Shown: one piece after another, positions 24,368-33,053 of the stretch
Layout: each line of letters opens with the position of its first letter
Position numbering within the stretch: the first letter of the stretch is position 1
Source: Fructobacillus ficulneus
Lineage (GTDB): Bacteria; Bacillota; Bacilli; Lactobacillales; Lactobacillaceae
Reading direction: 5' to 3'
Assembly (NCBI RefSeq): GCF_001047075.2
Contig: NZ_DF968000.1
Span: 168,149 to 205,375 of the forward strand
Length of the DNA: 37,227 nt
The notes under the pieces: model-generated
What the model was told of the DNA's origin: nothing
The model's database searches: none
Seen by the model: the letters and a program-made list of their open reading frames with translations, nothing else
Translations under genes and position numbers: made by a program

Positions 24368-24397
24368 ACTAATAAGCAAACATGATGGGAGACTTTC

Positions 24398-25675
24398 ATG
24401 GAAGAAACGTCCAAATACCTAACGGTCCAGGCCTTGACCGGCTACCTTAAAGCGAAGTTTGACCAAGACCCTTACCTCGGTAAGGTTTATTTGACTGGTG
24501 AAATTTCCAACCTGGGAAACCGCAAGGGAAACCACCTCTACTTTTCAATCAAGGACCCCAACGGCAAGGCCGTTATCCGGGCCACGATGTTTTCTTACCA
24601 ACGGCGGTTAAAGTTTGAACCGCGGGATGGGATGAAGGTCATGGCCATCGGCCGGGTTCAGATTTACGAGCCATCCGGGTCATACTCGATCATCTTAGAC
24701 CAAATGACCCCGGACGGGGTCGGTGACCTCTTCTTGGCCTTGGAACAGTTGAAGGAAAAGCTGACTAAGGAAGGGCTCTTTAGCCAGGAAAAGAAGGCCA
24801 TTCCGGCCTTGCCCAAGAAGATTGCCGTCATTACCTCACCAACCGGAGCCGTTGTCGAAGATGTCGCGAAGACAGTCGAGCGGCGGTTGCCCCAGGCGCA
24901 GGTGGTCTTGTTACCGGCAGTAGTCCAGGGTGAGGGAGCAGTCCCATCGCTCTTGACCCAACTCGATAAGGTCGACCAGCTTGGCTTTGATACCGCGATT
25001 ATCGGTCGTGGTGGTGGCTCGATTGAAGACCTCTGGGCCTTTAACGATGAACGCCTGGTCCGCAAGGTTGCGGCCTTGCAGACACCAATCATTGCTTCGG
25101 TTGGTCACGAAACAGACAATACCTTGGTCGACTATGTGGCCGACCGTCGGGCAGCGACCCCAACGGCCGCCGCTGAATTGGCTACGCCAATCACCAAACA
25201 AAACTTGGTCGACCGGGTCTTTGAATTGAAGACTCGGTTAGTGGTGGCGGGACAACAGACGGTCCAAAGCCGCCAGGCCTACCTGGACCAAATTTTGAGT
25301 CGACCAATCATGACCCAACCCGACCGGTTATACACGGCCTACCAACAAGAGGTTGACCACTTGGTATCACGGCTGACCCGTGGCTTTAGCCAGGACCTGG
25401 ACCAGAAGAAGTATGCCTTTGACCGGGCTGGCAGTCGGCTAGCCCAGCAACAAGACCAAATCCTCCGTCCTTACCAGGAGGCTCTATCTTTGGCGGCGGC
25501 GAAGCTCGACTTGGTTTCACCCTTGAAGATTTTAGGGTCTGGCTACACGATTGTCCGCGGACCCGGCGACAAGGTCGTCAAAAAGACGACCGACTTAGCG
25601 GTTGGCGACCAAATTCATTTGACCTTTGCCGATGGGCAGGTACCCGCCCAAGTTACAGGAGAAGAAGATGACTGA
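24398..25675 (+). CDS. xseA: Exodeoxyribonuclease VII large subunit
   Basis: XseA with XseB forms ExoVII, which degrades single-stranded DNA in repair. The 425 residues begin with an OB-fold ([39 protein letters not shown]). The catalytic domain follows ([60 protein letters not shown]), then a long helical region and [18 protein letters not shown]. It begins the xseA-xseB-ispA-tlyA-recN operon and overlaps xseB by eight bases. Confidence 0.97.
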   Translation: MEETSKYLTVQALTGYLKAKFDQDPYLGKVYLTGEISNLGNRKGNHLYFSIKDPNGKAVIRATMFSYQRRLKFEPRDGMKVMAIGRVQIYEPSGSYSIILDQMTPDGVGDLFLALEQLKEKLTKEGLFSQEKKAIPALPKKIAVITSPTGAVVEDVAKTVERRLPQAQVVLLPAVVQGEGAVPSLLTQLDKVDQLGFDTAIIGRGGGSIEDLWAFNDERLVRKVAALQTPIIASVGHETDNTLVDYVADRRAATPTAAAELATPITKQNLVDRVFELKTRLVVAGQQTVQSRQAYLDQILSRPIMTQPDRLYTAYQQEVDHLVSRLTRGFSQDLDQKKYAFDRAGSRLAQQQDQILRPYQEALSLAAAKLDLVSPLKILGSGYTIVRGPGDKVVKKTTDLAVGDQIHLTFADGQVPAQVTGEEDD

Positions 25676-25895
25676 AGAATTAACTTTTGAAGCAAAATTA
25701 AAACAACTCGAGACTATCGTGACCGCCTTGGAAAAGGGCGACCGGCCATTGGAAACCGCCTTGACCGATTTTAAAACCGGCGTCACCCTGGCCAAGGACT
25801 TGCAAAAGACTTTGCAAGAGGCCGAAAAAACCTTAGCCAAAGTCATGAACGACGATGGGTCAATGACGGATTTGGAACTAACGAACAATGACTAA
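25668..25895 (+). CDS. xseB: Exodeoxyribonuclease VII small subunit
   Basis: A 75-residue helical protein: [21 protein letters not shown], then [22 protein letters not shown] and AEKTLAKVM. This is the ExoVII small subunit. ATG 25668 has AGGAG upstream and overlaps xseA; the longer frame from 25626 would lack a ribosome-binding site and is out of line with the family. Its end overlaps ispA by eight bases, so all three are coupled. Confidence 0.95.
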   Translation: MTEELTFEAKLKQLETIVTALEKGDRPLETALTDFKTGVTLAKDLQKTLQEAEKTLAKVMNDDGSMTDLELTNND

Positions 25896-26766
25896 ATTTA
25901 AAGACTTTATGGCCACTTACCAGCCCCAGGTTAATGAAACCCTGCGGGCCGAGGTGGTAACTCAGGCGGGACCAACGGCCCCACAAACTTGGGTGGCTAT
26001 GTTAACTTACGCCTTACTAACACCGGGCAAGCGCCTCCGTCCTTTGCTGGCCTTGGCGGTGATTGACTCCTTCGGGGAAGAAATCAATCCGTCTGCCTTG
26101 CAGACGGCAACGGCTCTGGAATGGATTCATGCCTATTCCTTGGTTCACGATGACCTGCCAGCCATGGATAACGATACCTACCGACGTGGTCAGTTGTCGG
26201 TCCATGCCTTGTACGGTCCGGCCAGTGCGGTTTTGGTCGGGGATGCCTTGCAAGCCGGGGCCTTTTCACTTTTGGCAACGGTGCCGGATTTGAAGGCTGA
26301 CCGCCAGGTAGCGATGGTCCAAACTTTAGCTACCAAGGCAGGAGCACGGGGGATGGTCCTAGGACAAGTTCTCGACATGGCCAACCACGATACCAATGAA
26401 GACCAGGTGGCCTTAGCCGCCGTCTTGGACCAGGTCTACCAGAAGAAGACCGCCGACCTCTTGCAGGCCGCAGCGCTCCTTGGTGGCCAGTACCTTGGCT
26501 TGGCTCATACCAGTATTGATTTGCTGGGCGAATATGCCGGAGCCTTGGGCCTCCTCTTCCAAATCAAAGACGACTTGGATGACTATGACCAGGACGCCCG
26601 CGAAGGCGTCGTGTCCTTGGTTCATTTGGTCGGCTTAGACCAGGCGCAAGACTTGGCCCAACAACTGAAAGACCGGGCGCAAGCCGCCTTGGACCAGTTG
26701 ACCCAAGCCGAGATGAATTTTGATTCAGAATTATTAACAAGCCTTTTGGCGCAAATTGGAGCATAA
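25888..26766 (+). CDS. ispA: Polyprenyl synthetase, probably farnesyl diphosphate synthase (IspA)
   Basis: A 292-residue trans-isoprenyl diphosphate synthase that condenses IPP with DMAPP/GPP, supplying farnesyl-PP for undecaprenyl-phosphate and quinone-type products. The first Asp-rich motif is [17 protein letters not shown], with the two-residue insertion (DDxxxxD) typical of bacterial FPP synthases; the second is [28 protein letters not shown] and LGQVLDMAN are further signatures. It overlaps xseB by eight bases and is three bases before tlyA, in the usual xseA-xseB-ispA-tlyA order. Confidence 0.95.
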   Translation: MTKFKDFMATYQPQVNETLRAEVVTQAGPTAPQTWVAMLTYALLTPGKRLRPLLALAVIDSFGEEINPSALQTATALEWIHAYSLVHDDLPAMDNDTYRRGQLSVHALYGPASAVLVGDALQAGAFSLLATVPDLKADRQVAMVQTLATKAGARGMVLGQVLDMANHDTNEDQVALAAVLDQVYQKKTADLLQAAALLGGQYLGLAHTSIDLLGEYAGALGLLFQIKDDLDDYDQDAREGVVSLVHLVGLDQAQDLAQQLKDRAQAALDQLTQAEMNFDSELLTSLLAQIGA

Positions 26767-26769
26767 ACT

Positions 26770-27603
26770 GTGGCAGTAGCAAAAGAACGCGTGGACATCT
26801 TACTCGTCCAACAGGGGTTATTCACTTCCCGCGAACAAGCCAAGCGGGCCATCATGGCCGGCCAAATCTTGGGCACGAACGAAGAACGGCTGGACAAGGC
26901 CGGGCAGAAGATTCCCGTCACAACTGAATTACACTTTAAGGGCCAACCCTTGCCCTTCGTTTCACGGGGTGGCTACAAGCTCGTTAAGGCCATCGAAACC
27001 TTTGGCATGGTCATGACCGACCAAATGGTTTTGGACATTGGTTCTTCAACCGGTGGCTTTACCGACGTTGCCCTCCAAAACGGTGCTAAGCACGTTTATG
27101 CCTTGGACGTGGGAACTAACCAACTCGCCTGGAAGTTACGGATTGACGAACGGGTGACGGTGATGGAAAATACCAATTTCCGTTACTCAAAGTTGGACGA
27201 CTTTATGGAAGGACAACCAACCCGGGCAACAATCGATGTGTCCTTCATTTCCTTAGGTTTGATTTTGCCAACCTTGAAGGACATCCTGGCTACCGGTGGT
27301 GAAGTGGCGGCCTTGATTAAGCCCCAATTCGAAGCCGGCCGGGAAGCCATCGGTAAGCACGGGATTATCAAGGACCCAGCAGTCCACCGCCAGGTTCTGG
27401 AACAAACCCTGCCAATGATGGTCGCCAACGGTTTCACCGTCAAGGGACTGACTTACTCACCAATTAAGGGTGGGCAAGGAAACATTGAGTTCTTGGCCTG
27501 GTTGGAACGGACCGACGAAGCCCAAGTAGACCCAAGTTTGTCGATTGACCAAGTTGTCCAAGAAGCCCACAGCCAGTTAGACCAGGCGGGCAAGCAGGAT
27601 TAA
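26770..27603 (+). CDS. tlyA: TlyA family rRNA 2'-O-methyltransferase (hemolysin A family)
   Basis: A 277-residue protein with an N-terminal S4 RNA-binding domain (RVDILLVQQGLFTSREQAKRAIMAG) and a Rossmann SAM-dependent methyltransferase (VLDIGSSTGGFTDVAL, YALDVGTNQLAW, VSFISLGLILP, LIKPQFEAGRE). It is expected to act on ribosomal RNA. Start codon is GTG 26770, preceded by GGAG. The arginine repressor gene argR/ahrC, which normally stands between tlyA and recN in Firmicutes, is not present. Confidence 0.93.
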   Translation: MAVAKERVDILLVQQGLFTSREQAKRAIMAGQILGTNEERLDKAGQKIPVTTELHFKGQPLPFVSRGGYKLVKAIETFGMVMTDQMVLDIGSSTGGFTDVALQNGAKHVYALDVGTNQLAWKLRIDERVTVMENTNFRYSKLDDFMEGQPTRATIDVSFISLGLILPTLKDILATGGEVAALIKPQFEAGREAIGKHGIIKDPAVHRQVLEQTLPMMVANGFTVKGLTYSPIKGGQGNIEFLAWLERTDEAQVDPSLSIDQVVQEAHSQLDQAGKQD

Positions 27604-27627
27604 ACCAACGACTGGAAAGGATGCCCG

Positions 27628-29313
27628 ATGCTTGAACAATTAACCATACAAAATTTTGCGATTATTGACCAAGTTGACCTGGCTTTTGACGACCAGTTAA
27701 CCGTTTTGACCGGGGAAACCGGGGCCGGAAAATCAATCATCATCGATGCTTTGGCCATGGTGACTGGTGGCCGGGCGAGTTCCGAGATGTTACGGAAGGG
27801 GGCCGACAAGGCCGTCTTGCAGGCCATCTTTTCGGTGACAGGTGACCGGGCTGCTGGCTTGCGCGACCAGTTTGCCGCGGCCGGGATTGATTTGGGTGAA
27901 GACAACCAGGTCGTCATCTACCGGGAGTTCAACCAAAAGGGCCGGTCGGTAGTTCGGATTAACGGGCTCCTCGTTCCTTTGAAGGTCTTAGCCGACCTAG
28001 GATCACAATTGGTTGAAATTCAAGGACAGCACGACACCTCGCTCTTGCTCGACCCTGACCATCATTTGTCCTTGCTCGATGACTTTGGTGGATCGGACTT
28101 GAAGAAGGCCCAGGCGGTCTATCAAAAGGTCTTTGACCGCTATAAGGAATTGGCCCAGCAGATTGACCGGTTGAAAAATCGCCGTCAGGACCTGAACCAA
28201 CGGCTCGACCTCCTTTCCTTTCAACAGGAAGAATTGAAGGAAGCCAACCTCCAACCGGGCGAAGAAGACCAGTTGAACGCCGACCGGTCCAAGCTAGCCA
28301 ACCACAAGAAAATTGCGGATGCCTTGGACCAGGCCCAACAGGCCTTGAATCCCGGTTTGGATGGGGGCGCCGTTGACCTTTTGGCTGCGGCCCACCAGGC
28401 GATGACCCAGGCGGCTTCCTATGACAAGGACTATGAGAACTTAGCTCAGTCCCTATCGGAAGCCTACTATGCCGCCCAAGATGCCGGCCGCGACCTCGAT
28501 GAGGCCGTGTCTTCTTTGACCTTTGACGAGGGCGCCTTGGTCGAAATCGACGACCGCCTCCAGGTAATTCATAACTTGAAACGGAAGTACGGTGACTCTG
28601 TCGAAGAAATCTTGGCCTTCCAAGCCAAGGTTGAAGAAGAGTTAGCCGACTTGGACGGTGGGTCCTTTGATTTGGAAGCCTTAACCAAGGAAAAGGACGC
28701 GGTTCGTGAAAAAATCGAAGCTGCGGCCCAGACCTTAACCAAGACCCGGCAAAAGATTGCCAAGGCCTTGGAAGAGGCGGTCAACGAAGAGTTAGCGGAC
28801 TTGTTAATGGAACAGGCCTACTTTGAAATCCAATTTACGCCCGTGAACGGCTTTTTGCCTTCCGGGGCTGATAAGATTGCCTTCTATGTCCAAACCAACC
28901 AGGGTGAGGGCAGCAAGCCCCTTGAAAAGGCTGCATCGGGTGGGGAAGCTTCCCGACTGATGCTGGCCTTGAAGACCATCTTCATCGCCCAACAGGGCTT
29001 GCCAACGGTTGTCTTCGATGAAATCGATACCGGGGTTTCCGGTCGTGTTGGTTCGGCGATTGCCCGCAAGATGCGGACAATTAGTGACAAGACCCAGGTC
29101 TTGGCTATCACCCATTTGCCACAAGTGGCCGCCGCTGCTAACCACCATTTTTTGATCGAGAAGTTCAACCAAAATGAACGAACAGTGACTTCCGTTAAGG
29201 ACTTGCCGGAAGCAGACCGCGACCAAGCGATTGCGATGATGCTTTCTGGGAACCAGATCACCGAAGCCGCTTTGGCCAATGCTAAGGACTTACGGACCAA
29301 GGCCCAAGAATAA
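27628..29313 (+). CDS. recN: DNA repair protein RecN
   Basis: RecN is an SMC-like ATPase that acts early in double-strand break repair. The 561 residues have a Walker A at LTGETGAGKSIIIDAL (K35), VVIYREFNQKGRSVVRINGLLV, EIQGQHDTSLL, two coiled-coil arms (roughly residues 150-230 and 330-390), then the ABC signature KAASGGEASRLMLALK, Walker B VVFDEIDTGVSG and ITHLPQVAAAANHHF. RBS AAAGGA. It ends the operon and is followed by a terminator. Confidence 0.97.
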   Translation: MLEQLTIQNFAIIDQVDLAFDDQLTVLTGETGAGKSIIIDALAMVTGGRASSEMLRKGADKAVLQAIFSVTGDRAAGLRDQFAAAGIDLGEDNQVVIYREFNQKGRSVVRINGLLVPLKVLADLGSQLVEIQGQHDTSLLLDPDHHLSLLDDFGGSDLKKAQAVYQKVFDRYKELAQQIDRLKNRRQDLNQRLDLLSFQQEELKEANLQPGEEDQLNADRSKLANHKKIADALDQAQQALNPGLDGGAVDLLAAAHQAMTQAASYDKDYENLAQSLSEAYYAAQDAGRDLDEAVSSLTFDEGALVEIDDRLQVIHNLKRKYGDSVEEILAFQAKVEEELADLDGGSFDLEALTKEKDAVREKIEAAAQTLTKTRQKIAKALEEAVNEELADLLMEQAYFEIQFTPVNGFLPSGADKIAFYVQTNQGEGSKPLEKAASGGEASRLMLALKTIFIAQQGLPTVVFDEIDTGVSGRVGSAIARKMRTISDKTQVLAITHLPQVAAAANHHFLIEKFNQNERTVTSVKDLPEADRDQAIAMMLSGNQITEAALANAKDLRTKAQE

Positions 29314-29351
29314 AAGTGCTAAAGGACTGACGCAAATCAGCCATACAAATT

Positions 29352-29391
29352 AAAACCGCCCAGGTTCTGAATAAGAACTTGAGCGGTTTTT
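29352..29391 (+). terminator. Terminator of xseA-...-recN
   Basis: AAAACCGC (29352-29359) with GCGGTTTT (29383-29390), and an inner stem extending it with one mismatch, followed by T. Confidence 0.88.
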
Positions 29392-29409
29392 GTGTGAGAT
29401 GAAAGTGAC

Positions 29410-29503
29410 TTTAATTTACTGATTTGCGATGTTATAATCAAAACAGAAATCGTAGAAATCCCATGCCTTCCTTGGAGGACCCTCAGTGCAAGAGGGTCCT
29501 TTT
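29410..29503 (+). ncRNA. Candidate small RNA, about 60 nt, with own promoter and terminator
   Basis: TTTAAT (29410-29415), 17-base spacer and TATAAT (29433-29438) with a TGT before it form a promoter. About 60 bases further a terminator ends the transcript: AGGACCCTC (29476-29484), loop AGTGCAA, GAGGGTCCT (29492-29500), T's. There is no ORF. recN is already terminated before it and the next gene is convergent, so it is not a leader. The 5' half holds a CU-rich CCTTCCTT (29466-29473), complementary in part to Shine-Dalgarno sequences. Confidence 0.55.
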
Positions 29504-29525
29504 CAATTGAATATTTAGTCCACAG

Positions 29526-29560
29526 AAAAACAGCTTGGTCATGACGACCAAGCTGTTTTT
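29526..29560. terminator. Bidirectional terminator, end of the NCS2 permease gene
   Basis: AAAAACAGCTTGGTC (29526-29540) with its exact complement (29546-29560), five-base loop. It ends the minus-strand permease gene and would stop read-through from the plus strand. Confidence 0.95.
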
Positions 29561-29568
29561 AATTTGCT

Positions 29569-30876
29569 TTAGTTATGGGTGTAGTAGAGGAAGAAGACGA
29601 AGATGACGGCCAAGAGGTACATCAACCAGTTCACTTCCTTAGCACGCTTAGTAGCAATCATCGTAATTGGGTAAACGATGAAGCCCAAGGCGATACCATC
29701 TGAGATTGAGTAAGTCAACGGCATACCGATAACAACCATGAAGGCTGGTGCGGCGATACCCAAGTCATCCCAGTTAATCTTTTGCAAGTTCTTAGCCATC
29801 ATGATTCCAACCACAATCAAGGCTGGAGCAGTCACTTGGTTAGTGACGACGGCCAACAATGGTGAGAAGAGCAATGAGGCGAAGAAGAGCAAACCAGTTA
29901 CGACTGAAGTCAATCCTGAACGACCACCAACGGCGATTCCTGATGATGATTCAACGTATGCTGAAGTTGGTGAAGTTCCCAAAACGGCACCAACAGTCAT
30001 TCCAACGGCATCAGACATCAAGGCCTTACCGGCACGAGGCATCTTTCCATCCTTCATCAAACCGGCTTGTTCAGTCAAACCAATCAAAGTACCGGCAGTA
30101 TCGAAGAAGGTAACAATCAGGAAGGTCAAAACAACGACCCACATTTGGAAGGTATCGATGTGACCAAGGTTGTTGAAGGCCACCCCGAAGGTTGGCTTCA
30201 ATGATGGGGCAGTTGAAATTAATGAATGGGGCAACTTAACAAGGCCAAAAATCAAACCAACAATGGCCGTTCCAACCATACCAACAAAGATGGCGGCAGG
30301 AGTATTGCGGGCCAAAAGAACCAAAGTTAAGAGGATACCGAAGATGGCTAACCAAGTTTGGTGGTCAACCAAGGATCCCATGGCGACCATGGTATCCTTG
30401 TCGGCGATAATCAAACCGGCGTTGTGCAAACCGATAAAGGCGATGAAAAGTCCAATTCCGGCTGCGATGGCAATCTTAAGGTCGGCAGGAATGGCGTCGA
30501 TAATCTTTTCACGAATCTTAAACATTGTTAAGAGTAAGAAGATAATCGCCGCAACCAAAATTCCAGCCATGGCTGTTTGCCATTTAACACCCATCCCAAT
30601 AACAACGGAATAAGCGAAGAAGGCATTAACACCAAGCCCTGGGGCAATGGCGATTGGGTAGCGGGCAACGATTCCCATGAAGATGGTCGCAACCGCTGAG
30701 GCGATTGCTGTGGCGGTAAAGACCGCACCCTTGTTCATTCCTGCGTCACCCAAGACAGAAGGGTTCAAGAAGAGAATGTATGACATGGCCACGAAGGTGG
30801 TCAAGCCGGCAAGAACTTCACGTTTAAATGTTGTTCCTAATTTATCGAATTGAAAATATGATGAGATGAAGGACAT
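29569..30876 (-). CDS. NCS2 family purine permease (guanine/hypoxanthine, AzgA/PbuG type)
   Basis: A 435-residue membrane protein with about 12 to 14 hydrophobic segments. The N-terminus TFKREVLAGLTTFVAMSYILFLNPS, then TAIASAVATIFMGIVARYPIAIAPGLGVNAFFAY and FFDTAGTLIGLTEQAG, and later GTSPTSAYVESSSGIAVGGRSGLTSV, are typical of the AzgA-like NCS2 group, which imports guanine, hypoxanthine or adenine by proton symport. Substrate cannot be fixed by eye. RBS AAGGAG. I found no purine riboswitch or clear PurBox upstream; an extended -10 (TGC TAAAAT, reading 30919 to 30911) is present. Confidence 0.93.
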   Translation of the reverse strand: MSFISSYFQFDKLGTTFKREVLAGLTTFVAMSYILFLNPSVLGDAGMNKGAVFTATAIASAVATIFMGIVARYPIAIAPGLGVNAFFAYSVVIGMGVKWQTAMAGILVAAIIFLLLTMFKIREKIIDAIPADLKIAIAAGIGLFIAFIGLHNAGLIIADKDTMVAMGSLVDHQTWLAIFGILLTLVLLARNTPAAIFVGMVGTAIVGLIFGLVKLPHSLISTAPSLKPTFGVAFNNLGHIDTFQMWVVVLTFLIVTFFDTAGTLIGLTEQAGLMKDGKMPRAGKALMSDAVGMTVGAVLGTSPTSAYVESSSGIAVGGRSGLTSVVTGLLFFASLLFSPLLAVVTNQVTAPALIVVGIMMAKNLQKINWDDLGIAAPAFMVVIGMPLTYSISDGIALGFIVYPITMIATKRAKEVNWLMYLLAVIFVFFLYYTHN

Positions 30877-30910
30877 GTGTAACTCCTTATAATATTTTTC
30901 CTACTTGAAT

Positions 30911-30919
30911 ATTTTAGCA
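30911..30919 (-). promoter_or_regulatory. Extended -10 promoter of the purine permease
   Basis: On the minus strand TGC followed by TAAAAT, 35 bases ahead of the start codon, with AAGGAG between them. No good -35 is seen. Confidence 0.5.
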
Positions 30920-31071
30920 GTCTTGAAGGGACATGTCTGAATAAATTTAATTAATTTAAGAAATAAATACGAACATTAATTAGAAATAAAAACAAAAGTT
31001 TGCCTTTATTCTTATTATTAATTGTAAATGAGAATAATATGTTGGTTTTATAATGGAAATGCGGACAAAAT

Positions 31072-31095
31072 AAAAAGCCAACGGATTGGCTTTTT
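31072..31095. terminator. Bidirectional terminator downstream of the small secreted protein
   Basis: AAAAAGCCAA (31072-31081), loop CGGA, TTGGCTTTTT (31086-31095). The secreted-protein gene reads into it from the minus strand; no plus-strand gene precedes it. The interval 30961-31071 is AT-rich and holds nothing else I can support. Confidence 0.85.
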
Positions 31096-31110
31096 GAAGT
31101 AGAAAAGAAA

Positions 31111-31662
31111 TTAATTAGTAGCAGCACTAGCAGCATTAGCAGCGGCTACTGAATTGTTTGTTGATGGTGCCGTTGGTGCTACGTAATTTTGAGTTGTATC
31201 AACATTACCAGTAATGGTAGAGGTAGAATTTACGCTGCCATCATTTTTTGCATTGTAATTATTAGCATTATTAGCATTAGTAAGAGCCTTCGAAGCATTA
31301 TCCACTTCAACTTGAGTTCCTGAACCAACAGCTGCAGCCGCGAAGTTTTGTTGTACAGTATTTAGGTTGTCATTACCCTTCAAAACATCTTGCTGATGTT
31401 GTTGCTTTTCTCTAACCAAATTTTGGTTTGAAAGGGTTAAGGCAGAAGTTAAAGCAGTAACTGACTGTTCAAGAAACTGAACGGATTTTGTGTATGCTCC
31501 ATTAGCTGCTGCTGATGGAGAAATTGTAGCAACGCCAGTAGTATCGGCGAATGCTCCAACACCGAAGACCATTGTCGCGGCAACAGCCCCAACAGTCATC
31601 TTACGCTTCATTGACCATTTTTTAACGGCCTTGTTTTTGTACAAAGTTTTTCTATTCATCAT
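31111..31662 (-). CDS. Small secreted protein, Ala/Asn/Thr-rich
   Basis: A 183-residue exported protein of unknown function. The N-terminus (KTLYKNKAVKKWSMKRK then a hydrophobic AVAATMVFGVGAFA) resembles the long KxYKxGKxW-type signal peptides of lactobacillal surface proteins, though the motif is imperfect. A cleavage site AFA/DTTG is likely at about residue 40. Residues 55-105 are helical and Gln-rich, possibly coiled coil; the last 80 are low-complexity Asn/Thr/Ala. There is no LPxTG or membrane anchor, so it is probably released or loosely bound. ATG 31662 or 31659, with GAGGGAAG upstream. Confidence 0.7.
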   Translation of the reverse strand: MMNRKTLYKNKAVKKWSMKRKMTVGAVAATMVFGVGAFADTTGVATISPSAAANGAYTKSVQFLEQSVTALTSALTLSNQNLVREKQQHQQDVLKGNDNLNTVQQNFAAAAVGSGTQVEVDNASKALTNANNANNYNAKNDGSVNSTSTITGNVDTTQNYVAPTAPSTNNSVAAANAASAATN

Positions 31663-31692
31663 AATAGCTTCCCTCTTTTTCCCATTTAATAT

Positions 31693-31710
31693 TTCGAGTA
31701 ACTACTCGAA
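31693..31710. repeat. Perfect 8-bp inverted repeat (candidate operator)
   Basis: TTCGAGTA-AC-TACTCGAA lies directly after the -10 of the minus-strand secreted-protein gene, so it covers the expected transcription start, a usual place for a repressor site. Confidence 0.65.
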
Positions 31711-31754
31711 TTATAATCTTCATTTAATCTGTGAATGGTTATGTTTTTGTGACT

Positions 31755-31827
31755 AAAACGGCAATAAAACGTCAATATTTCTAAAAAGGACGTTTTAAAT
31801 AGAAAACATTCACTTTGTTGTCGTTTT
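31755..31827. repeat. Four AAAACGnC motifs in two orientations
   Basis: Direct copies begin at 31755 and 31766 (11 bases apart, about one helical turn). Inverted copies lie at 31789-31796 and 31820-31827. The pair 31765-31773 / 31789-31797 is a nine-base inverted repeat (TAAAACGTC and GACGTTTTA). They stand 40-115 bases upstream of the weak minus-strand promoter, the place of activator sites. Confidence 0.55.
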
Positions 31828-31905
31828 GTAAAAAATGTCGCGGAACCTTATTTTAATTTTGGGTGGGGATTATCCGAATCAATTTAAAAATTAGAGTGGT
31901 TAATT

Positions 31906-31935
31906 TTGCCAAGAATTCCCATTCTGGGCTATAAT
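31906..31935 (+). promoter_or_regulatory. Promoter of pepA-ftsW and following genes
   Basis: TTGCCA, 18-base spacer, TATAAT. The genes from pepA to coaD are without an internal terminator, so it may drive all of them. Confidence 0.7.
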
Positions 31936-31979
31936 AAGGATACTTTATTACTATTATAAAAGACCTTGAGGAGGGCGTT

Positions 31980-33053
31980 ATGGATCAACACACTTGGGAC
32001 CAACTGGTTAAGTACACGGAACTACAGGGAACCTCGGGACAGGAAAGCTTGGTACGCCAGGCTTTCAAAGAGGACTTGACGCCCTTGGTGGACCAAGTTT
32101 ACCAAAACAACTTGGGTGGCGTCTTCGGAGTGAAGAACGAACAATCCGATGGGCCACGAGTAATGTTCGCCGCCCACATGGATGAGGTCGGCTTCATGGT
32201 TTCTGGCATCTTGCCAACGGGAGCCTTGCAGGTGGTTGCTTTGGGTGGCTGGAACCCGATGACGGTTTCGGCTCACCGCTTTACGCTCTTTACTAAGAAT
32301 GGTCAGTACCCAGTTGTCTCATCATCTGTTTCACCTCATTTGTTGCGAGGCAAGACTGGGGGCCAAGGAACCTTGACCATCGATGACATTCTTTTCGATG
32401 CTGGTTTTGAATCAGCTGACCAGGCTCAAAGCTTTGGTGTTCGTCCTGGTGACTTTATCGTGCCAAAGACACAAACGCAACGGTTGGCCAACCCTAACCG
32501 GGCCGTTTCCAAGGCCTATGACAACCGTTTTGGGGTTGTAACGATTTTGACTGCCTTGGAAAAGTTGCAAGGTGTAGAAACACCAAACACCTTGATTGCC
32601 GGAGCTAACGTCCAGGAAGAAGTTGGTCTTCGCGGGGCTAAGCCAGCGGTTAACCAATTGAAACCAGATATTTTCTTTGCAGTTGATTCATCAGCTGCTA
32701 ACGATGTTGATGGGACAGTCGGCCGCCAAGGCTTAATGGACCAGGGAACTTTGATTCGGGTCTTTGATCCAACGGTGGTTACTTCGCCACGATTGAAGGA
32801 ATTTATCCTCCAAACAGCCGAAGATAATCATATTCCTTACCAATACTTTGTTTCGAAGGGTGGAACCGATGCCGGTGGGGTCCAAGGTCAAGACTTTGGT
32901 TTGCCGGCCGTAGCCTTGGGTGTTGCTTCTCGCTACATCCATACCCACGAAACGGTTTGGTCAATTCCTGACTTTGAAGCCGCTCAAGAATTAGTGGTGG
33001 CTTTGGCTAAGTCATTAGATGAAAGCGTTTATCAAGATATTGTGGAGCACTAA
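31980..33053 (+). CDS. pepA: M42 family aminopeptidase (glutamyl aminopeptidase PepA)
   Basis: A 357-residue metal-dependent aminopeptidase of family M42, which removes N-terminal Glu/Asp (or other) residues from peptides in the cytoplasm and forms a tetrahedral dodecamer. Metal-ligand motifs are visible: FAAHMDEVGFM, KAYDNRFG, QEEVGLRGA, FAVDSSAANDV and the late YIHTHETV. GGTDAG (residues about 293-298) is also typical. A strong Shine-Dalgarno GAGGAGG precedes ATG 31980. Its stop overlaps the ftsW start by one base (TAATG). Confidence 0.95.
   Translation: MDQHTWDQLVKYTELQGTSGQESLVRQAFKEDLTPLVDQVYQNNLGGVFGVKNEQSDGPRVMFAAHMDEVGFMVSGILPTGALQVVALGGWNPMTVSAHRFTLFTKNGQYPVVSSSVSPHLLRGKTGGQGTLTIDDILFDAGFESADQAQSFGVRPGDFIVPKTQTQRLANPNRAVSKAYDNRFGVVTILTALEKLQGVETPNTLIAGANVQEEVGLRGAKPAVNQLKPDIFFAVDSSAANDVDGTVGRQGLMDQGTLIRVFDPTVVTSPRLKEFILQTAEDNHIPYQYFVSKGGTDAGGVQGQDFGLPAVALGVASRYIHTHETVWSIPDFEAAQELVVALAKSLDESVYQDIVEH

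Larger units (their letters stand above)
31663..31979. promoter_or_regulatory. Divergent intergenic region, with regulatory repeats
   Basis: The region holds no gene. For the minus-strand secreted-protein gene there is a -10 TATAAT (reading 31715-31710) without a good -35 and with the palindrome 31693-31710. Further upstream lie four AAAACGnC-type motifs (31755-31762, 31766-31773, and inverted 31789-31796, 31820-31827). For pepA on the plus strand there is a full promoter, TTGCCA (31906-31911) with an 18-base spacer and TATAAT (31930-31935). Confidence 0.6.

Noticed and set aside
28804-29300. Two open frames of about 140 codons on the minus strand within recN
   Set aside because: They mirror conserved RecN motifs on the other strand; composition shows they are shadows.
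30170-30613. 147-codon open frame on the plus strand
   Set aside because: Antisense to the NCS2 permease; the Met/Ile/Lys-rich composition is a typical mirror of membrane-protein codons.
30877-31100. Purine riboswitch or PurBox before the purine permease
   Set aside because: The conserved purine-aptamer loops and the CGAAC core are not visible in the minus-strand leader.
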